This document shows, in pieces, positions 1 to 10,479 of a stretch of 64,000 nucleotides of DNA. Below the pieces are notes generated by a model, which worked only from the letters and a program-made list of their open reading frames with translations, did no database searches and was not told the origin of the DNA. Every line of letters begins with the position of its first letter. Positions within the stretch are counted from its first letter, which is position 1. The DNA is from Leishmania martiniquensis. Lineage: Eukaryota > Euglenozoa > Kinetoplastea > Trypanosomatida > Trypanosomatidae. The stretch covers positions 67,001 through 131,000 of the forward strand of contig NC_090163.1 in the NCBI RefSeq assembly GCF_017916325.1, written 5' to 3'. A program made the translations under genes and the position numbers.

Positions 1-902
1 TTGGTTTGGAGAGGTGCCCCCTCTCTCTGTCTCTCTGTCTTTCTTTGCGTGTGTGCTTGCGTTCTTTGAAATCTTCGTGCCTGTGCGTGGGCGTGCATGT
101 AAAGCGCCATTACAGAAGATCGGTGCATCTCACGGGTGTGCCGAGGGCTACACGAACGAGTGTGGTGCAAAGTGAATAACGATTGCCTTCACGCGCGTGA
201 TGGACGACGGCGCCGAGTCCGTGACGAGGTGCTGTGGCGTGTGCAGGCATGCTACTGCATTAGAACAGAGCGAGAACGCTCTCTATTCACTGACCTCTTC
301 TTCTGCGTGCGCGCTTTTATGCAGATCGTAATGCGCCACGGAAGTGGTGGCGCCTTATACCCTTTAACACAACCAAAAAAGGGATCGCCCACAAAAGAAT
401 CTACAAAAGAAAAACATTCACGCACCCGCACAGCGATAGTGTCTTTTCACTGGCGCACAGCCATGTCAAGGAGCGGCAAAAAGCGTGGCGGAGGAACCGG
501 TCGTGAGGTACAGGATGTACAGCTACTCTAGAAAATGCGTGTGATGGTTGAGAAGACGCTTCATGCCAAGGTGCCCATGGGGATGGCGAACACGCAGCAG
601 CATCTATTCCTCCCCTCCCCCCTTTTGCAGCGACATGGCACGATAGGCGGAAATGGCCGAGGGCGTCACTCCTTTGCCGAGTCGAAAAAAAAGGACAGGG
701 CAAAAGAGAGGCGCCCGTGCGACGTCGCGGCCTGTGCCAACCTCCACGCCCCCCCCCATACCACCAGTCGCAACGGTGGCGGTGGCCGGCGCCGTTTCTT
801 TACGGATAGCGTCCACAAGTCTGCGCCCGCATTTGATACCGTGACAGAGGGGCGAGAGGGGTACTCCGGCATTCGAGCACACTCGCCTACCACAACTGCA
901 CA
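1..902. other. intergenic, no supported gene
   Basis: This stretch starts with a C/T-rich tract (about 1-60) and holds only short open frames without family motifs or clear coding character. It is probably the 3' flank of a gene lying left of the window. I see no RNA gene in it. Confidence 0.6.
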
Positions 903-1118
903 TTGGCCAAGCATCGATATGGTGAGGACGCTGAAATGTGCGGCACAAGCGTCATGCGTATGCACTGCTCGGTGTTGCCGGCAAGCGCACTGAGCAAGCT
1001 CATTGCCCCGGCTTTTCGAAGAGGCCATGCGGCACATGGTCGGCGGCGCGAACGAGAGAAATCGCCCCTGGACGCCACGCGGGGAGGCTTTTCGGAAGCA
1101 GGAACATGCTGATCCTGT

Positions 1119-1835
1119 GTGGGAGTGAGCTCGCACTCGTTTGCGGGGCAGACGGGCAGCAAGGGGCCGCGGGAGGCGTATCCGCTTCCAAGCAGCAGGT
1201 GGCCCAGCTCGGGAAGGGGCTTTGACAGCGATCAGCAGGTGCATGCCGTCACCGCGTCTGCCCGGCTGCGGGTGGAGGAAATGCAGAGGGCCTACAAGGA
1301 GCTCTGCCGCACCCACCCGCGCGCCGCGCTCTTCCTGAAGCTGGCGTGGCACTGCGCCGCACGAGCGGGCGACCTGGGGACACTCCTGAAAAGGGACGTG
1401 CACATCTCCGCACTCTCGGAGAGCTCGCCGACAGCCTCAGTGAGTATCACGATCCGCTATGGAAAGGGTGCGAGGCGCCGCGGGCCCTATGCGATAGGGA
1501 CGCGATTGCAGCGAGAGGACGCGGCCCTGCTGCTGAAGCTGGTGAGGAGCCGAGGCCCAACGCAGCGCCTGTTTGCGGCCGTGACGAGCCTCCGCGATCA
1601 GGTGCGAGCAGCGCTGCGCCGCGTGAACCCTGCGGCGGCCCTCCCGTCCATCCGGAAGGGCGCCGCCCGTTACCTGGCAGCGAACGGCGTATCCGAGGCG
1701 GGCCTCATGCGGATCACCGGCCACACGCGAGCGGACACGCTCAAGCGGTACCTGGGCTATGGCCTCCAGCCAACGAAGGAGGCCGTTGCCGCGCAGGAAA
1801 GCGCCGCGCAAGTCCTCCTAGGATTGACCAGCTAG
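1119..1835 (+). pseudogene. tyrosine recombinase fragment (TATE-like)
   Basis: The frame encodes about 238 residues with the C-terminal catalytic core of a tyrosine recombinase. Counting from the first codon of the open stretch, visible residues are Arg82 (ARAGD, box I), Lys116 in the beta hairpin (RYGKG), Arg179 in box II, His202 (GHTR) and the nucleophile Tyr211 nine residues later. Box II reads P-S-I-R where most relatives have H-x-x-R, so the first His is missing. There is no ATG at the left end, where the open frame begins with GTG. The same frame continues upstream (903-1109) and is interrupted only by a TGA at 1110-1112. The N-terminal domain is therefore missing or broken, and the copy is probably inactive. 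The family assignment as TATE rests on the host clade and the recombinase type. Confidence 0.7.
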
Positions 1836-2112
1836 GATGGGAGGCACCGACGGCGAAGAGCCTGGGGGTGTCGGACGCGGAGCTGTATGCAGAAATGCGT
1901 ACCGATCATCCCGATGTGCACGTGTGGGACGCATGCGGTCTCTCCTGCATGTGACGGGGTGGGCAGGCTGCGCGCAGATGCCGGAGGCATGGCGAGCACA
2001 TTCCGTTTCACACTGCCAAGCCTTCCATAAACCACCGTAAAGAGCCAACACACCGTCGTGTGGAATGCCGCAACTCAGGGAGAGGCGTGAGATGCAGGTC
2101 GAAAGCTGTGCT
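1836..2112 (+). other. non-coding segment between recombinase and repeated tail
   Basis: This segment lies between the recombinase stop and the duplicated 377 bp unit. I could not find a counterpart beside the second tail copy at 18544, so the two loci share only the terminal unit. No gene is visible. Confidence 0.5.
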
Positions 2113-2489
2113 TCCGAGGGCCTTGGCGTGAGGCTAGCGAGCTTTGTCCCTGAGCTGATTCGGCCTGCACAGAGACCACCCGCTGGTGCCCACATTATAG
2201 ACGTCGCAGGCTGCGCGCTTTCGCAGGACCTGGTGGCGCGGCCCGCTTGGATGATGGCGCGCAGCCCGTCCGCGTCTGTCCGGCGCCGGTCGCGCTGCTG
2301 GTGTGCGAGCGAGGGGCGGCGAAGGGCACGCAGAGCCGGTTAGGCGGATGCCTCCCCTGTACATGGGCAGGGGCACCTCACCCATGGCTACCCGCATTCT
2401 GTCGCATTCGTAGAGAGGCGGGTGAGGTGTCCTTGCGTACGTCCGCTCGCTCACGTGCTCGTGGCGGAACGCTCCGGGGGAGGACGGAA
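2113..2489 (+). repeat. 377 bp TATE tail, copy 1
   Basis: By eye this segment matches 18544-18920 base for base at a constant offset of 16431. The one difference I found is A at 2390 against G at 18821. Such identity over 377 bp implies recent duplication, gene conversion or recent transposition. Flanking bases differ at both ends (left aaagctgtgct, right aactgctcccg). Confidence 0.85.
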
Positions 2490-2598
2490 AACTGCTCCCG
2501 CGTTTCCTGTATTCTCAACTCCTCTCGCGGATATGCCCACGGCGTGCGTGACGGCGTCCATGCGCAGAGGAGACTGGTGGAGGATTTGTGGCGGCTCT

Positions 2599-2684
2599 CC
2601 TTTTGTGTTTGTTTCCGCGTCTTTGTGTCGTCGCTTTCGGTGCACCGCACATTTTTTCGAATTGCTCTCCCTAACGTTCCGCAG
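2599..2684 (+). promoter_or_regulatory. polypyrimidine tract and spliced-leader acceptor
   Basis: A C/T-rich tract ends in ttccgcag, giving a candidate AG at 2683-2684. It would yield a 318-base 5' leader for the class V aminotransferase gene. The leader contains one tiny upstream ORF (ATG CGG AAC TGA, 2908-2919). The acceptor lies only 194 bp after the end of the TATE tail. Confidence 0.5.
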
Positions 2685-3002
2685 AAGTTATTGTCGCGGA
2701 ATCGTGCTCGAAACGATTGCTTCCCAAGAAAAGTCCTTCTCTCCGCACCTGCACGGCCCACAGATACGCGTCGCCACATATACGCCTCGCCGAAGAAAAA
2801 AAGAGTAGTGACTGGAGCAGTTCTTCGACACTTATATTTCCAACCTTCATCAAAACTTACTTATACATCACACACATACTCACACTCATACACAGGTTCA
2901 GGGGCACATGCGGAACTGAATAGGACAGCGGTGCGCCACCCTTTGGTCCACCACGACCCCCGGCTCTCTGAGGAGGAAACAGTTTGGCGACGCCCTTGTA
3001 GA

Positions 3003-4787
3003 ATGAGTACGCGAGACTGTTCTGCCCTGCGGTGGGAGGCTGTTCGCCTGCCAGCGAACTTACAGGTGCGGCTCTCTTCGATGAAGGAGCGCACACTGGC
3101 CGCGGACGTTTCGGCGTTTGAGGGGTTCGGCTCTTTTCACTCCGAAAATGTGGAGCACCTCATAACGATGGCGGAGGCCGCCTACAGAACACCCGCTCAT
3201 TTTCCCGCGTTTGCGAAGCGGATTCTCTCCAAGTCAGAGATTTCTCTGATCCAAATGACGTCTGTGAAAGAGGCGGACTACTCACCGCTGCCACGCGCGA
3301 ATGCCGGGCGAAAGCGAAGCCGCATGGAGACGAGACTGGCCAGCAGAGCAGTTTCGTTGGCCGAACGCAAGAACGGAAAAAGGGAGACGGGCGCGCAGGG
3401 CGACGCTTCCGCTTTTGTCGGCTGCGACGACATGGATGGTGTGACGAATTCTGAGAGTGTGCTGGGCCGTGGGGAAGGTTGCTGCGTCTTTCCTCCCGTG
3501 ATCGGCGCGTGGAACCCCTCTGTGAGGCAGCAAGTGTGCGAGATGGCGAACGAAGCAGTGGCGCCGTGCGAGTTTGGAAAGGATTTCCGTCGCGAGCACT
3601 TTATCATCACACCAGATATGGTGTTCATCAACCACGGTGCCTTCGGCAGCACCCTCGTCGGTGCGATGCTCATCAAGCAACTCTATGAGGAGCACATGGA
3701 GACGGAGGTGGTGCAGTTTGTGGATCGAGAGCTGCTCCCACTGATCGTGTACAGCATTCGCGCGCTGAGCCGCTTCCTGCACGCCGATCCGCGCCAGGTG
3801 GTGCTGGTCCAAAATGCCACCTTCGCCCTCAATTGCGCTATACGCATGATCGATGGAAACGACGTGGTCGCTTTTATCGATACGGAGTACTTGTCGGTGT
3901 ACAAGATGCTGTGCTTCCGCTGCGAGGAGGTCGGCGCCACGCTGCATGAGATCGGGCTGAACAGGTTTCTGCACGATCCGGCGGTGATGGGCGACAACGC
4001 CGCTTTGACAGCAGAGATCTGCCGTCAGTTACCCGCTAACTGCACGACGGTGGTACTGGACCACGTAACATCGACCAGCGCCCTCTGTTTCCCTGTCTTC
4101 ACGCACATCATTCCGGCGCTGAGGCAACGCGGCGTGCGTCAGATCATTGTTGACGGTGCCCACGCACTGCTGCAGGTCGAGCTAGACTTCAACGCACTGC
4201 CACCCGAGTCGCAGCCCACCGTGTTCGTCGGAAACTTGCACAAGTGGTTCTCCTCGACCAAGTCAGCGGGCTTCTTCTGGGTGCGTCTCGATGACATGAA
4301 GAAGATACATAGCGTCGTGCTTTCGCACGGCGCTGGAGATGGCCTCCTCTCCGAGTTCATCTGGGATGGCACACGTGACTACGGTACGTACTTAACCATT
4401 CCAGCGATGGTGGACTTCTGGGAGAGACAGGGGCACCACCGGGTGCGAGACTACTGCTCTCACCTCTTGTCATCTGCAGCAGACATGCTCACCATCGCCT
4501 TTGGGTCACGAAAGGTGGCTCGCCACTCCCCTTTCATGTCGCTGGTGGAACTCCCCGAGAATCTGCAGGACAGTCGCATCACTGCCAAATACGTTCAGGA
4601 CACCCTCCACGATATTGCTCGAATTGAGGTGCCGGTAAAGCTAATCGAGGGCCGCTACTACGTGCGCATCAGCGCCTTTGTCTACAATACCCCTGACGAG
4701 TATGTGTATCTGCGCCAGGCGATTTTGTCCATCGCCGAAAAGTGGTCGGAGCACCCACAGTGGAAGCATCTGCATGCGCAAGGGTGA
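3003..4787 (+). CDS. class V aminotransferase-like PLP protein
   Basis: The 594-residue product belongs to fold-type I PLP enzymes of aminotransferase class V, closest in pattern to isopenicillin-N-epimerase/cysteine-desulfurase-like proteins. The core starts near residue 180 (FGKDFRREHF, then INHGAFG). Asp384 in VDGAHAL should contact the cofactor ring nitrogen, His387 follows, and Lys414 in GNLHKWF is the expected Schiff-base lysine. The open frame runs back to 2247, but 3003 is the first in-frame ATG, so it is the simplest start. ATG 3543 would give just the usual core of about 415 residues. The N-terminal 180 residues are basic, Ser-rich and unlike the family. The substrate cannot be read from the sequence; an ergothioneine-type lyase or a kynureninase relative are alternatives. 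Confidence 0.85.
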   Translation: MSTRDCSALRWEAVRLPANLQVRLSSMKERTLAADVSAFEGFGSFHSENVEHLITMAEAAYRTPAHFPAFAKRILSKSEISLIQMTSVKEADYSPLPRANAGRKRSRMETRLASRAVSLAERKNGKRETGAQGDASAFVGCDDMDGVTNSESVLGRGEGCCVFPPVIGAWNPSVRQQVCEMANEAVAPCEFGKDFRREHFIITPDMVFINHGAFGSTLVGAMLIKQLYEEHMETEVVQFVDRELLPLIVYSIRALSRFLHADPRQVVLVQNATFALNCAIRMIDGNDVVAFIDTEYLSVYKMLCFRCEEVGATLHEIGLNRFLHDPAVMGDNAALTAEICRQLPANCTTVVLDHVTSTSALCFPVFTHIIPALRQRGVRQIIVDGAHALLQVELDFNALPPESQPTVFVGNLHKWFSSTKSAGFFWVRLDDMKKIHSVVLSHGAGDGLLSEFIWDGTRDYGTYLTIPAMVDFWERQGHHRVRDYCSHLLSSAADMLTIAFGSRKVARHSPFMSLVELPENLQDSRITAKYVQDTLHDIARIEVPVKLIEGRYYVRISAFVYNTPDEYVYLRQAILSIAEKWSEHPQWKHLHAQG

Positions 4788-5883
4788 TCTCTGGCAGCCG
4801 CCTCCGCTGCTAACAAGTAAGGCTTTGCCTGTGCAGTGGAGCGAGCGAACTCGTCGCTGGGGCGGCTTTCATGTGTGTCTCATAAGCCCCTTTTCTCGAG
4901 CGCATTAAGGCTCTCGTGCTTGCGTGCGGCCATCCTTTCTGCAACACATTCAAGTGGGGCCGAGGGCGGGGGGGCAGTGTGTGTGTGCGCCGCGCTACAT
5001 CAGACCAGTGGAGGTATGCGCGCGGGGGTTCATTCTCCGTCTCTCCGCAGTGATGCAGCCGCCTCTTTTCCTCCCCTCGCCATGATTTTTTTCTCATCCT
5101 TCCTGCTGAGCCATCGCCTTCTGTTGGAGCTACGAAGTTGGTGGCGGTGGTGTTGGTCTCGTTGTCTTTGGATGCGGTAGGTGTTGCTGCCGTCTAATGC
5201 TCTTGCTTCGCTTCGGCACGCTCTGTTCTCTCTCCCTGTGTGCATGTATGTGTACTCTCTGCGTTTTTTTTCCTACGGCCGTGCGCGAGATCATATCATG
5301 ATGGCAGTAAATGGAGTCCACCGCATCACCTGTCATGTATTGCTGCAGGCATCTTTGCTGCCTGTCTCTTTGGCTCTGCCATTCTGTCTTTGCTGGGCCC
5401 ACGGCACACGTATTCTCGCGCAAGCAGTGCGCCAAGTTCGGGTGCCATCGCTATAGCACACGGCTGTGCGCTTTGGGCCTCGCTACAGGCCAGTAACTGC
5501 GGAGGGTGGTAGGAAACGGTGCCTCTTCCCGCTTTTCATATGTTTCGGTGCGTCCGAGTGACCGACCGTGCGCTTCGCTTCTTCGTCAGCTCAGCCGCCG
5601 CCACCAAACGCCTCTTTTTCTCTGCGCATCCTCCTTTGTCTATTCCTGTCGCTCCCCTGCTTTTCCCCCTGCCGCCGCACTTGCCTCCCATAGTCCACGC
5701 CGTCCTCCTCCCCATTGCGACAGCTCTACACGTTATTCAGTGTACGCGGTCTGACCCAAGCACTCCTCAACAGCACGCTCCTCGGTGCCGTCTGGACCCG
5801 CGTGTTTGTTTCTCTTCATCGGTTACCACTTGGTAGGCACGAAATCACCTTATTTGTCTTCCCCCCTCTCTCCTTGACCCAGC
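4788..5883. other. intergenic between aminotransferase and H2BV
   Basis: This is the 3' flank of the aminotransferase followed by a pyrimidine-rich 5' flank of H2BV (strongest tracts about 5590-5720 and 5850-5880). Open frames here (for example from 5539) are translations of C/T-rich DNA and carry no motif. Confidence 0.6.
5850..5882 (+). promoter_or_regulatory. polypyrimidine tract and possible spliced-leader acceptor for H2BV
   Basis: A strong C/T tract ends in gacccag with AG at 5881-5882, one base before the H2BV ATG. An earlier AG at about 5835-5836 (acttggtag) follows another pyrimidine-rich stretch and would give a more usual leader. Which one is used cannot be decided here. Confidence 0.4.
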
Positions 5884-6312
5884 ATGCCTCCTACCAAGGG
5901 CGGAAAACGCCCAATTCCGCTTGGGGGTAAGGGCAAGGGCAAGCGCTCGGCTGGTAAGGTGCACAAGTCAAGCAGTGATCACAAGCGCCGCCGCAACCAG
6001 AAGCGCAGCCAGCACTGGGATCTGTACATTCACCGCGCTTTGCGGCGCTTTTTCAAGCGCGGCACGCTGAGCAAGGCTGCCGTGCGCGTTCTGTCCTCCT
6101 TTATTGAGGACATGTTCAACCGCATCCAAACCGAGGCCGTCTTCGTCGCCAAGATCAACAAGGTCAAGACGCTGACGGCTCGCGAAATACAGACCTCAGC
6201 CCGTCTACTGCTGCCGCCGGAACTGGCAAAGCATGCCATGAGTGAGGGCACCAAGGCTGTCGCCAAGTACAACGCGTCCCGTGGTGAGGCGTATGCACAG
6301 AGTGGGATTTAG
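5884..6312 (+). CDS. H2BV: histone H2B variant (H2BV)
   Basis: The 142-residue product is an H2B-family histone. It has a long lysine/glycine-rich N-terminal tail (residues 1-40) and a histone fold beginning near SQHWDLYIHRAL, with the H2B signature AREIQTSARLLLPPELAKHA and the C-terminal helix EGTKAVAKYN. Core trypanosomatid H2B is about 110 residues with a short tail; the longer tail and the start PPTKGGKRP match the variant H2BV. In trypanosomes H2BV is known to pair with H2AZ in nucleosomes at the starts of polycistronic units. The ATG is preceded by a strong polypyrimidine tract. The last residues (EAYAQSGI) are where I would expect species differences. Confidence 0.95.
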   Translation: MPPTKGGKRPIPLGGKGKGKRSAGKVHKSSSDHKRRRNQKRSQHWDLYIHRALRRFFKRGTLSKAAVRVLSSFIEDMFNRIQTEAVFVAKINKVKTLTAREIQTSARLLLPPELAKHAMSEGTKAVAKYNASRGEAYAQSGI

Positions 6313-9300
6313 AACGGCGCACCGCTTCCAAGTGCCCGAATGCCCCCCACACACACGCGCACACCTCGAGACCCGCTTTTTTGATGTTATACAGCCTCTA
6401 GAGGTGTGCGGCTCGCCTATGCTGACACATGTCCCACTGATTAGTGCGCGCAACTTCTTTACTACTCTCCCTTCACTGTCCGCCTCATAACCAAACATAG
6501 AGTTGCTTTTTTTTGTTAATTTCTTCTGAGTGCATGCCCAGTCGATGGTGCCAACCTGAAGTGGAAAAGGCGTGGCAACGGGTGGGAGGGTCGCATGGCT
6601 CTCCAAGTGGAGTGGGTGCACTCACCTTTGTCGGCTTCCGTCATGGTGTGCTTGTGTGTGTGTGTGTGTATCGTCGTTTGTCTTTCTCTTTTTCGCAGCT
6701 CTGTTTCGATTCAGTTTTGTATTGTGTGCTGCTTGATGCTTCAGGGCACACGCACACACGGAAGGAGCTGACACGAATACGCGCGTCTACAGACTTCTCT
6801 CCCTTCTTCAGAGAGTCTCTTCTTTCCTTGTCTCGTCGCACGACGCTTATGTGAGCAGCCGTGCACAGCTGATCGGCGCAGGTCTTCCTACGTCGGCGAA
6901 TGCACTTTTCCCTTCACCACCACGATGCGTCTGTCTCGCTTTTTCTACCCATGCGCGCTGACGGTGGGGGGAGGGAGAGGGAGCGATGAGCCACGGTGAA
7001 ACAGCAGGTATAGATACTTGAGCATGACAGAGTCGTGCGCATGACAGCGCACAGGAGAAAAAAGAGCAAAGCATTGCAGCCACCCTTCCTTGTCGGTTTC
7101 TCACTTGGTGAGGCGGTATGCGTGCCCGCGTGCATCACCCCTGTACTTGCAGCGAGGTGTGTGTGTGTGTGCAAGTGTTGCGGCGTTGAAAAGAGCGGCA
7201 GTACTGTCTTCGGCTTCTACTCATGGTCTCTTCAGTCGATGTGGAGGGCTTAGCGAGGCAAGCACGTTACTACTCTGCACGTTCGCTGCTTGTACTGCAC
7301 CACTGCATCGCTCTTGTAGGAGGGGCAGGCGGCGCGCACGCACAGCGGGAGAGAGAAGGGCATACCGCAGAGGTAATTACACACCCAGAGAGAGACGATG
7401 CACAGGGGAGCGGCTCCTGGACAATGCTCCATTCCTCCTTTCACGTCTGAGCCCATTCTTCGCTGCTTTTTTATTACGGGCCCATTCTGCGTTCCAGGCG
7501 CGCGGCCACATTGGCGCATATGCACGAGTGCATTACGGCTATTCGGGCGGACGTGTGTGCCGATGCGGATCGCCTTGCACTTTGTTTGGTACCCGCTGCT
7601 TTCTGCTTCTCTCATATATGCGGCATCGGATAGCTGCGTGCAGCTCTCATGGGCTGGCGAGTATCTCTGCAAGTCTGTGGCGGCCTCTCGAGTTGCGTCT
7701 GAGTGGTTGTGGGCGGACGCTTGGACGACAGGCACAGCTGCTGCGCGTGACGGCACTTTCACAGGAGCTGTGATCGCACAGTTACATCATCCGTGCTGGC
7801 GCGTTGCACCTGTGCAAGCAGTTATCTTCTCATGCGACGCTCCTATCGGGCCCCGGGCATCGCTCCCAGAGGGCAGCCACAGACTTTGCCGGGGCGAGGG
7901 TGTGGGGTGTGGTGGGGCAGGAGGGAAAGGGCACCGTGCCAAAGCACAGGTGCCGACCTCTGTTGTCGTCGCCGTCAGATCTCTCAACCTCGCAGCGTTA
8001 CTGCTGGTGGCGGCAGCTGCATCACCTGCCCCTTGCGCCGCCCTGCTGCCTCGGTGATGTATGCACTCTTCAGCAGAATCAACACTTCCAGTTGCTCAGC
8101 GACTGCGCCGGCAAGAGAGGCGGGCGCTGTTTCTTGCTACACTTCTTCCTTTTGATGGCGCCACTGCATACCGACATGCTTTCTTCGAATGTGGTGCTCC
8201 TCTTGCGCCTTACCTCAGTGAAAAAAGGGCTGGATATGCGTATGCGCCCCTCCGAACGGGGGCAGCGCGTGGACACGGGGCGATGGGCGACTTTCTTGAA
8301 GAAAAAAAGGCACCCCGGCGTTGCGCGTACTGTGGCCCTCGAACATTTCGAAACGCATCGAGATTGTCACGCTGGTACCTGCTACGGGCGATAAAGTCGC
8401 TTACCTGCTTTCCAACTCTGACGAAGACGACGGGGCGAGCGTCGCAGCGTGACGAAATTCGGCGGCGAAGGCCTGCACTATCTACCCGGCACACGTGGGT
8501 GGCGCAGAGTCTTTTCAACTTCTCCAAAAATCCTGTGTGCCCACCCTTCCCCCCTGCCCGGCCGAAGACGGCAGAACTGGTGGCCAGTTTTCGGAATGGC
8601 AGAGACAGCACGCAAAGGTGGTGCTGCGCGGATGCCGGATGACGTCTATGTGCGCTGGTGCTTGGGAGCGCACCTCTTGCGTACTTGTATGCCGCACAAC
8701 CAGTAGTCGGGGACATTGAAAGAGCCAGCGACCTATCCTCCTGCTGTGCAGCCACCTCGAGGACCCCCGAGTGTGACCTCTAGCTTCGTACGATATGGGC
8801 AGCTGCTTGAGCGAGCGGTGCGCTACGCCTGGCTCTAGGGACGGGCTACGCACATGAAAATCATCGATCCTATCGATCCCCTCCCCTCCCCTCCCCCCCC
8901 CCTGGCCAAGCACCGCGGCTGACCTGTACCCCCCTCCCCTTTCTTCTCTGTAGAGCCTTCTTGGGCTTCGATTCACTCTGTCTCTCCCAATGATCGGCGA
9001 GTACCGTCCACTCCCTCTTCGTACCTCTCGCTCTCCCTGCTTCTGATCTCTTGCTGTTATCACACCACCACTGGGGTATCGCTCAATGTACCTGTGGGGT
9101 TTATGAGGTCTAGCTGCAGTGCACCGCATTCTGTCCGCGGCGCCGCCACACGGGCCCCTCTTCTGTTTCTCTCTCTCTGCTCCCCTTTCTACGCAGGCTC
9201 GAAGTAGGTATAAAAGTTTACCTCCAACTGCGCTGGTGAGCCCGTCGAGGATCCATCGCGCGAAGGAAGCCCAGCCGGTGCGGCATCAGATGCCAAGGCA

Positions 9301-9405
9301 AACGGTCGCACCGGCCTCACCCGTCTCTCTCTCTCTTGGGTGTTTTTTTCCGTCTGCTCTCTCTTTGAATTCCTCAAGTCCCTATCCTCTGTACATCGCC
9401 CAGTC
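6313..9405. other. 3.1 kb gap with no supported gene
   Basis: This is one of the longest gene-free stretches in the window. It carries several pyrimidine tracts with AG (for example 6670-6698, 6790-6811, 8870-8904, 8930-9060) and TG microsatellites near 6655 and 7158. Open frames of 180-230 residues occur on both strands, but they overlap one another and lack motifs. It probably holds the 3' UTR of H2BV and the 5' flank of the DHHC gene. An unrecognised short or non-coding gene is possible. Confidence 0.5.
9321..9403 (+). promoter_or_regulatory. polypyrimidine tract and spliced-leader acceptors for the DHHC gene
   Basis: A long C/T tract (9321-9370) is followed by AG at 9377-9378 and at 9402-9403, just before ATG 9406. 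This fixes the start at 9406 rather than at the upstream GTG at 9340, which lies inside the tract. Confidence 0.5.
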
Positions 9406-10479
9406 ATGAACGCGTTTATGGCTGGAGCACCGATGCTGTCGTCGAACTATCAGCGGTACGACGCACCGGGCGCTCTCTACGACCCTTCTAGTGTCTCAGC
9501 GCGCAGCGTCGCGGCGAAGATCCCACCTGCGCTGGCTCCAAGACCTAAGCCGAAGGAGCTTTCTCTCCCTGTGGTGAATCCCGAGCTGTACATGCGCCGT
9601 CGCAACTCGACCAGGGAGGCGCTTGGCACATTTCGGCGGGTGCAATTCTTTCGCTTCAAGTTTTACTTTAGCACGGACTTTCTCGTTGGCGCCATCCCGA
9701 TGGGCATTACCGTTGTTCTCATCGTCGCGAACATGGCGCTTGTGTGGCACCACGTGGGCTGGTACGAGTATAGCTTTACACTTGTTGTGCTGGCAATCAC
9801 CTTCTCGTCCTATTTCTTGACCACCTCCAGCGACCCCGGGATCTATCCGCGCCTGCGTAGCGGCGAACAGGATCCGCTGCAGGACAACGTGCAGCTAGTC
9901 TTTTGCAGAGAGTGCCGGCTACGTCGGCCTCCTCGCTGTGCGCACTGCTATCACTGCAAGGTATGCGTGCTGGAGCACGATCACCACTGCAGCATTCTCG
10001 GCGGCTGCGTCGGCGTGCGCAATCTCCGCTGGTTCGCGCTTTACCTCCTCTCCTGCTCATCATCTACGATGATCGGTGTTGTCTGGCTGATACGCTATCT
10101 CTTCAACGATCTTTTCACGCCGGACGATGCCGAAGACGCGGAAAGAGGTCCGGCAGCGGCGCCAACGCCGTTTCCGACCATGCCGGGCGGGCGGCGGAGT
10201 TTCGCGCCGGTCGATCACACCGGCTCTCACCTCGCGGCCATCTTTGTGCTGCTCATCGATGGATTCGTCGTCATCGTGGTGGTGGGGATGCTGTGCATGT
10301 ACACGTACCTCACGCTGACCTCCACGACGCGGAGGGAGTCGATGCGGAAGGAGAACTCCCTCAAGGCGCTTCTGCGGCCGCGAAGTGTGTGGCGAAACTT
10401 CAAGAAAATGCTGAGCCCGCCGCCGTCGCTCCTTGACTCAATGGACCTCGGCAATGAGGAGGCGATGGATCTCATCTGA
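9406..10479 (+). CDS. DHHC-type protein S-palmitoyltransferase
   Basis: The 357-residue multi-pass membrane enzyme should attach palmitate to cysteines of target proteins. Two membrane segments lie near residues 93-113 and 122-140, followed by the juxtamembrane DPG motif at 143-145. The cysteine-rich domain spans about 167-210: C-x2-C, a basic stretch, HC-x2-C, then Asp192-His193-His194-Cys195, where Cys195 is the acyl-accepting residue, and NLRWF at its end. Two more membrane segments lie near 213-233 and 275-303. The loop between them is Asp/Glu- and Pro-rich. The residues after DHHC read SILGG instead of the common PWVGN. Target proteins and organelle cannot be told from the sequence. Confidence 0.92.
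   Translation: MNAFMAGAPMLSSNYQRYDAPGALYDPSSVSARSVAAKIPPALAPRPKPKELSLPVVNPELYMRRRNSTREALGTFRRVQFFRFKFYFSTDFLVGAIPMGITVVLIVANMALVWHHVGWYEYSFTLVVLAITFSSYFLTTSSDPGIYPRLRSGEQDPLQDNVQLVFCRECRLRRPPRCAHCYHCKVCVLEHDHHCSILGGCVGVRNLRWFALYLLSCSSSTMIGVVWLIRYLFNDLFTPDDAEDAERGPAAAPTPFPTMPGGRRSFAPVDHTGSHLAAIFVLLIDGFVVIVVVGMLCMYTYLTLTSTTRRESMRKENSLKALLRPRSVWRNFKKMLSPPPSLLDSMDLGNEEAMDLI

Larger units (their letters stand above)
903..2489 (+). mobile_element. TATE-like tyrosine-recombinase element relic
   Basis: The block contains a tyrosine-recombinase reading frame (1119-1835), a non-coding stretch (1836-2112) and a 377 bp tail (2113-2489) that is repeated at 18544-18920. TATE elements of Viannia-type Leishmania encode a tyrosine recombinase and are best known near telomeres, so an internal copy is unremarkable but notable. 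The right boundary is well placed, because similarity between the two copies stops sharply at 2489/18920. The left boundary is a guess, set where the recombinase frame can be traced upstream. I found no terminal inverted repeats or target-site duplication. Confidence 0.6.

Noticed and set aside
2247..3002. Open frame joining the TATE tail to the aminotransferase, suggesting a transposon-host fusion
   Set aside because: The extension begins with TTG and contains no ATG until 3003; a splice acceptor at 2684 cuts off the element part.
8515..9129. 204-codon - strand frame upstream of the DHHC gene
   Set aside because: Arg/Gly/His-rich complement of the pyrimidine tract used for trans-splicing, on the wrong strand.
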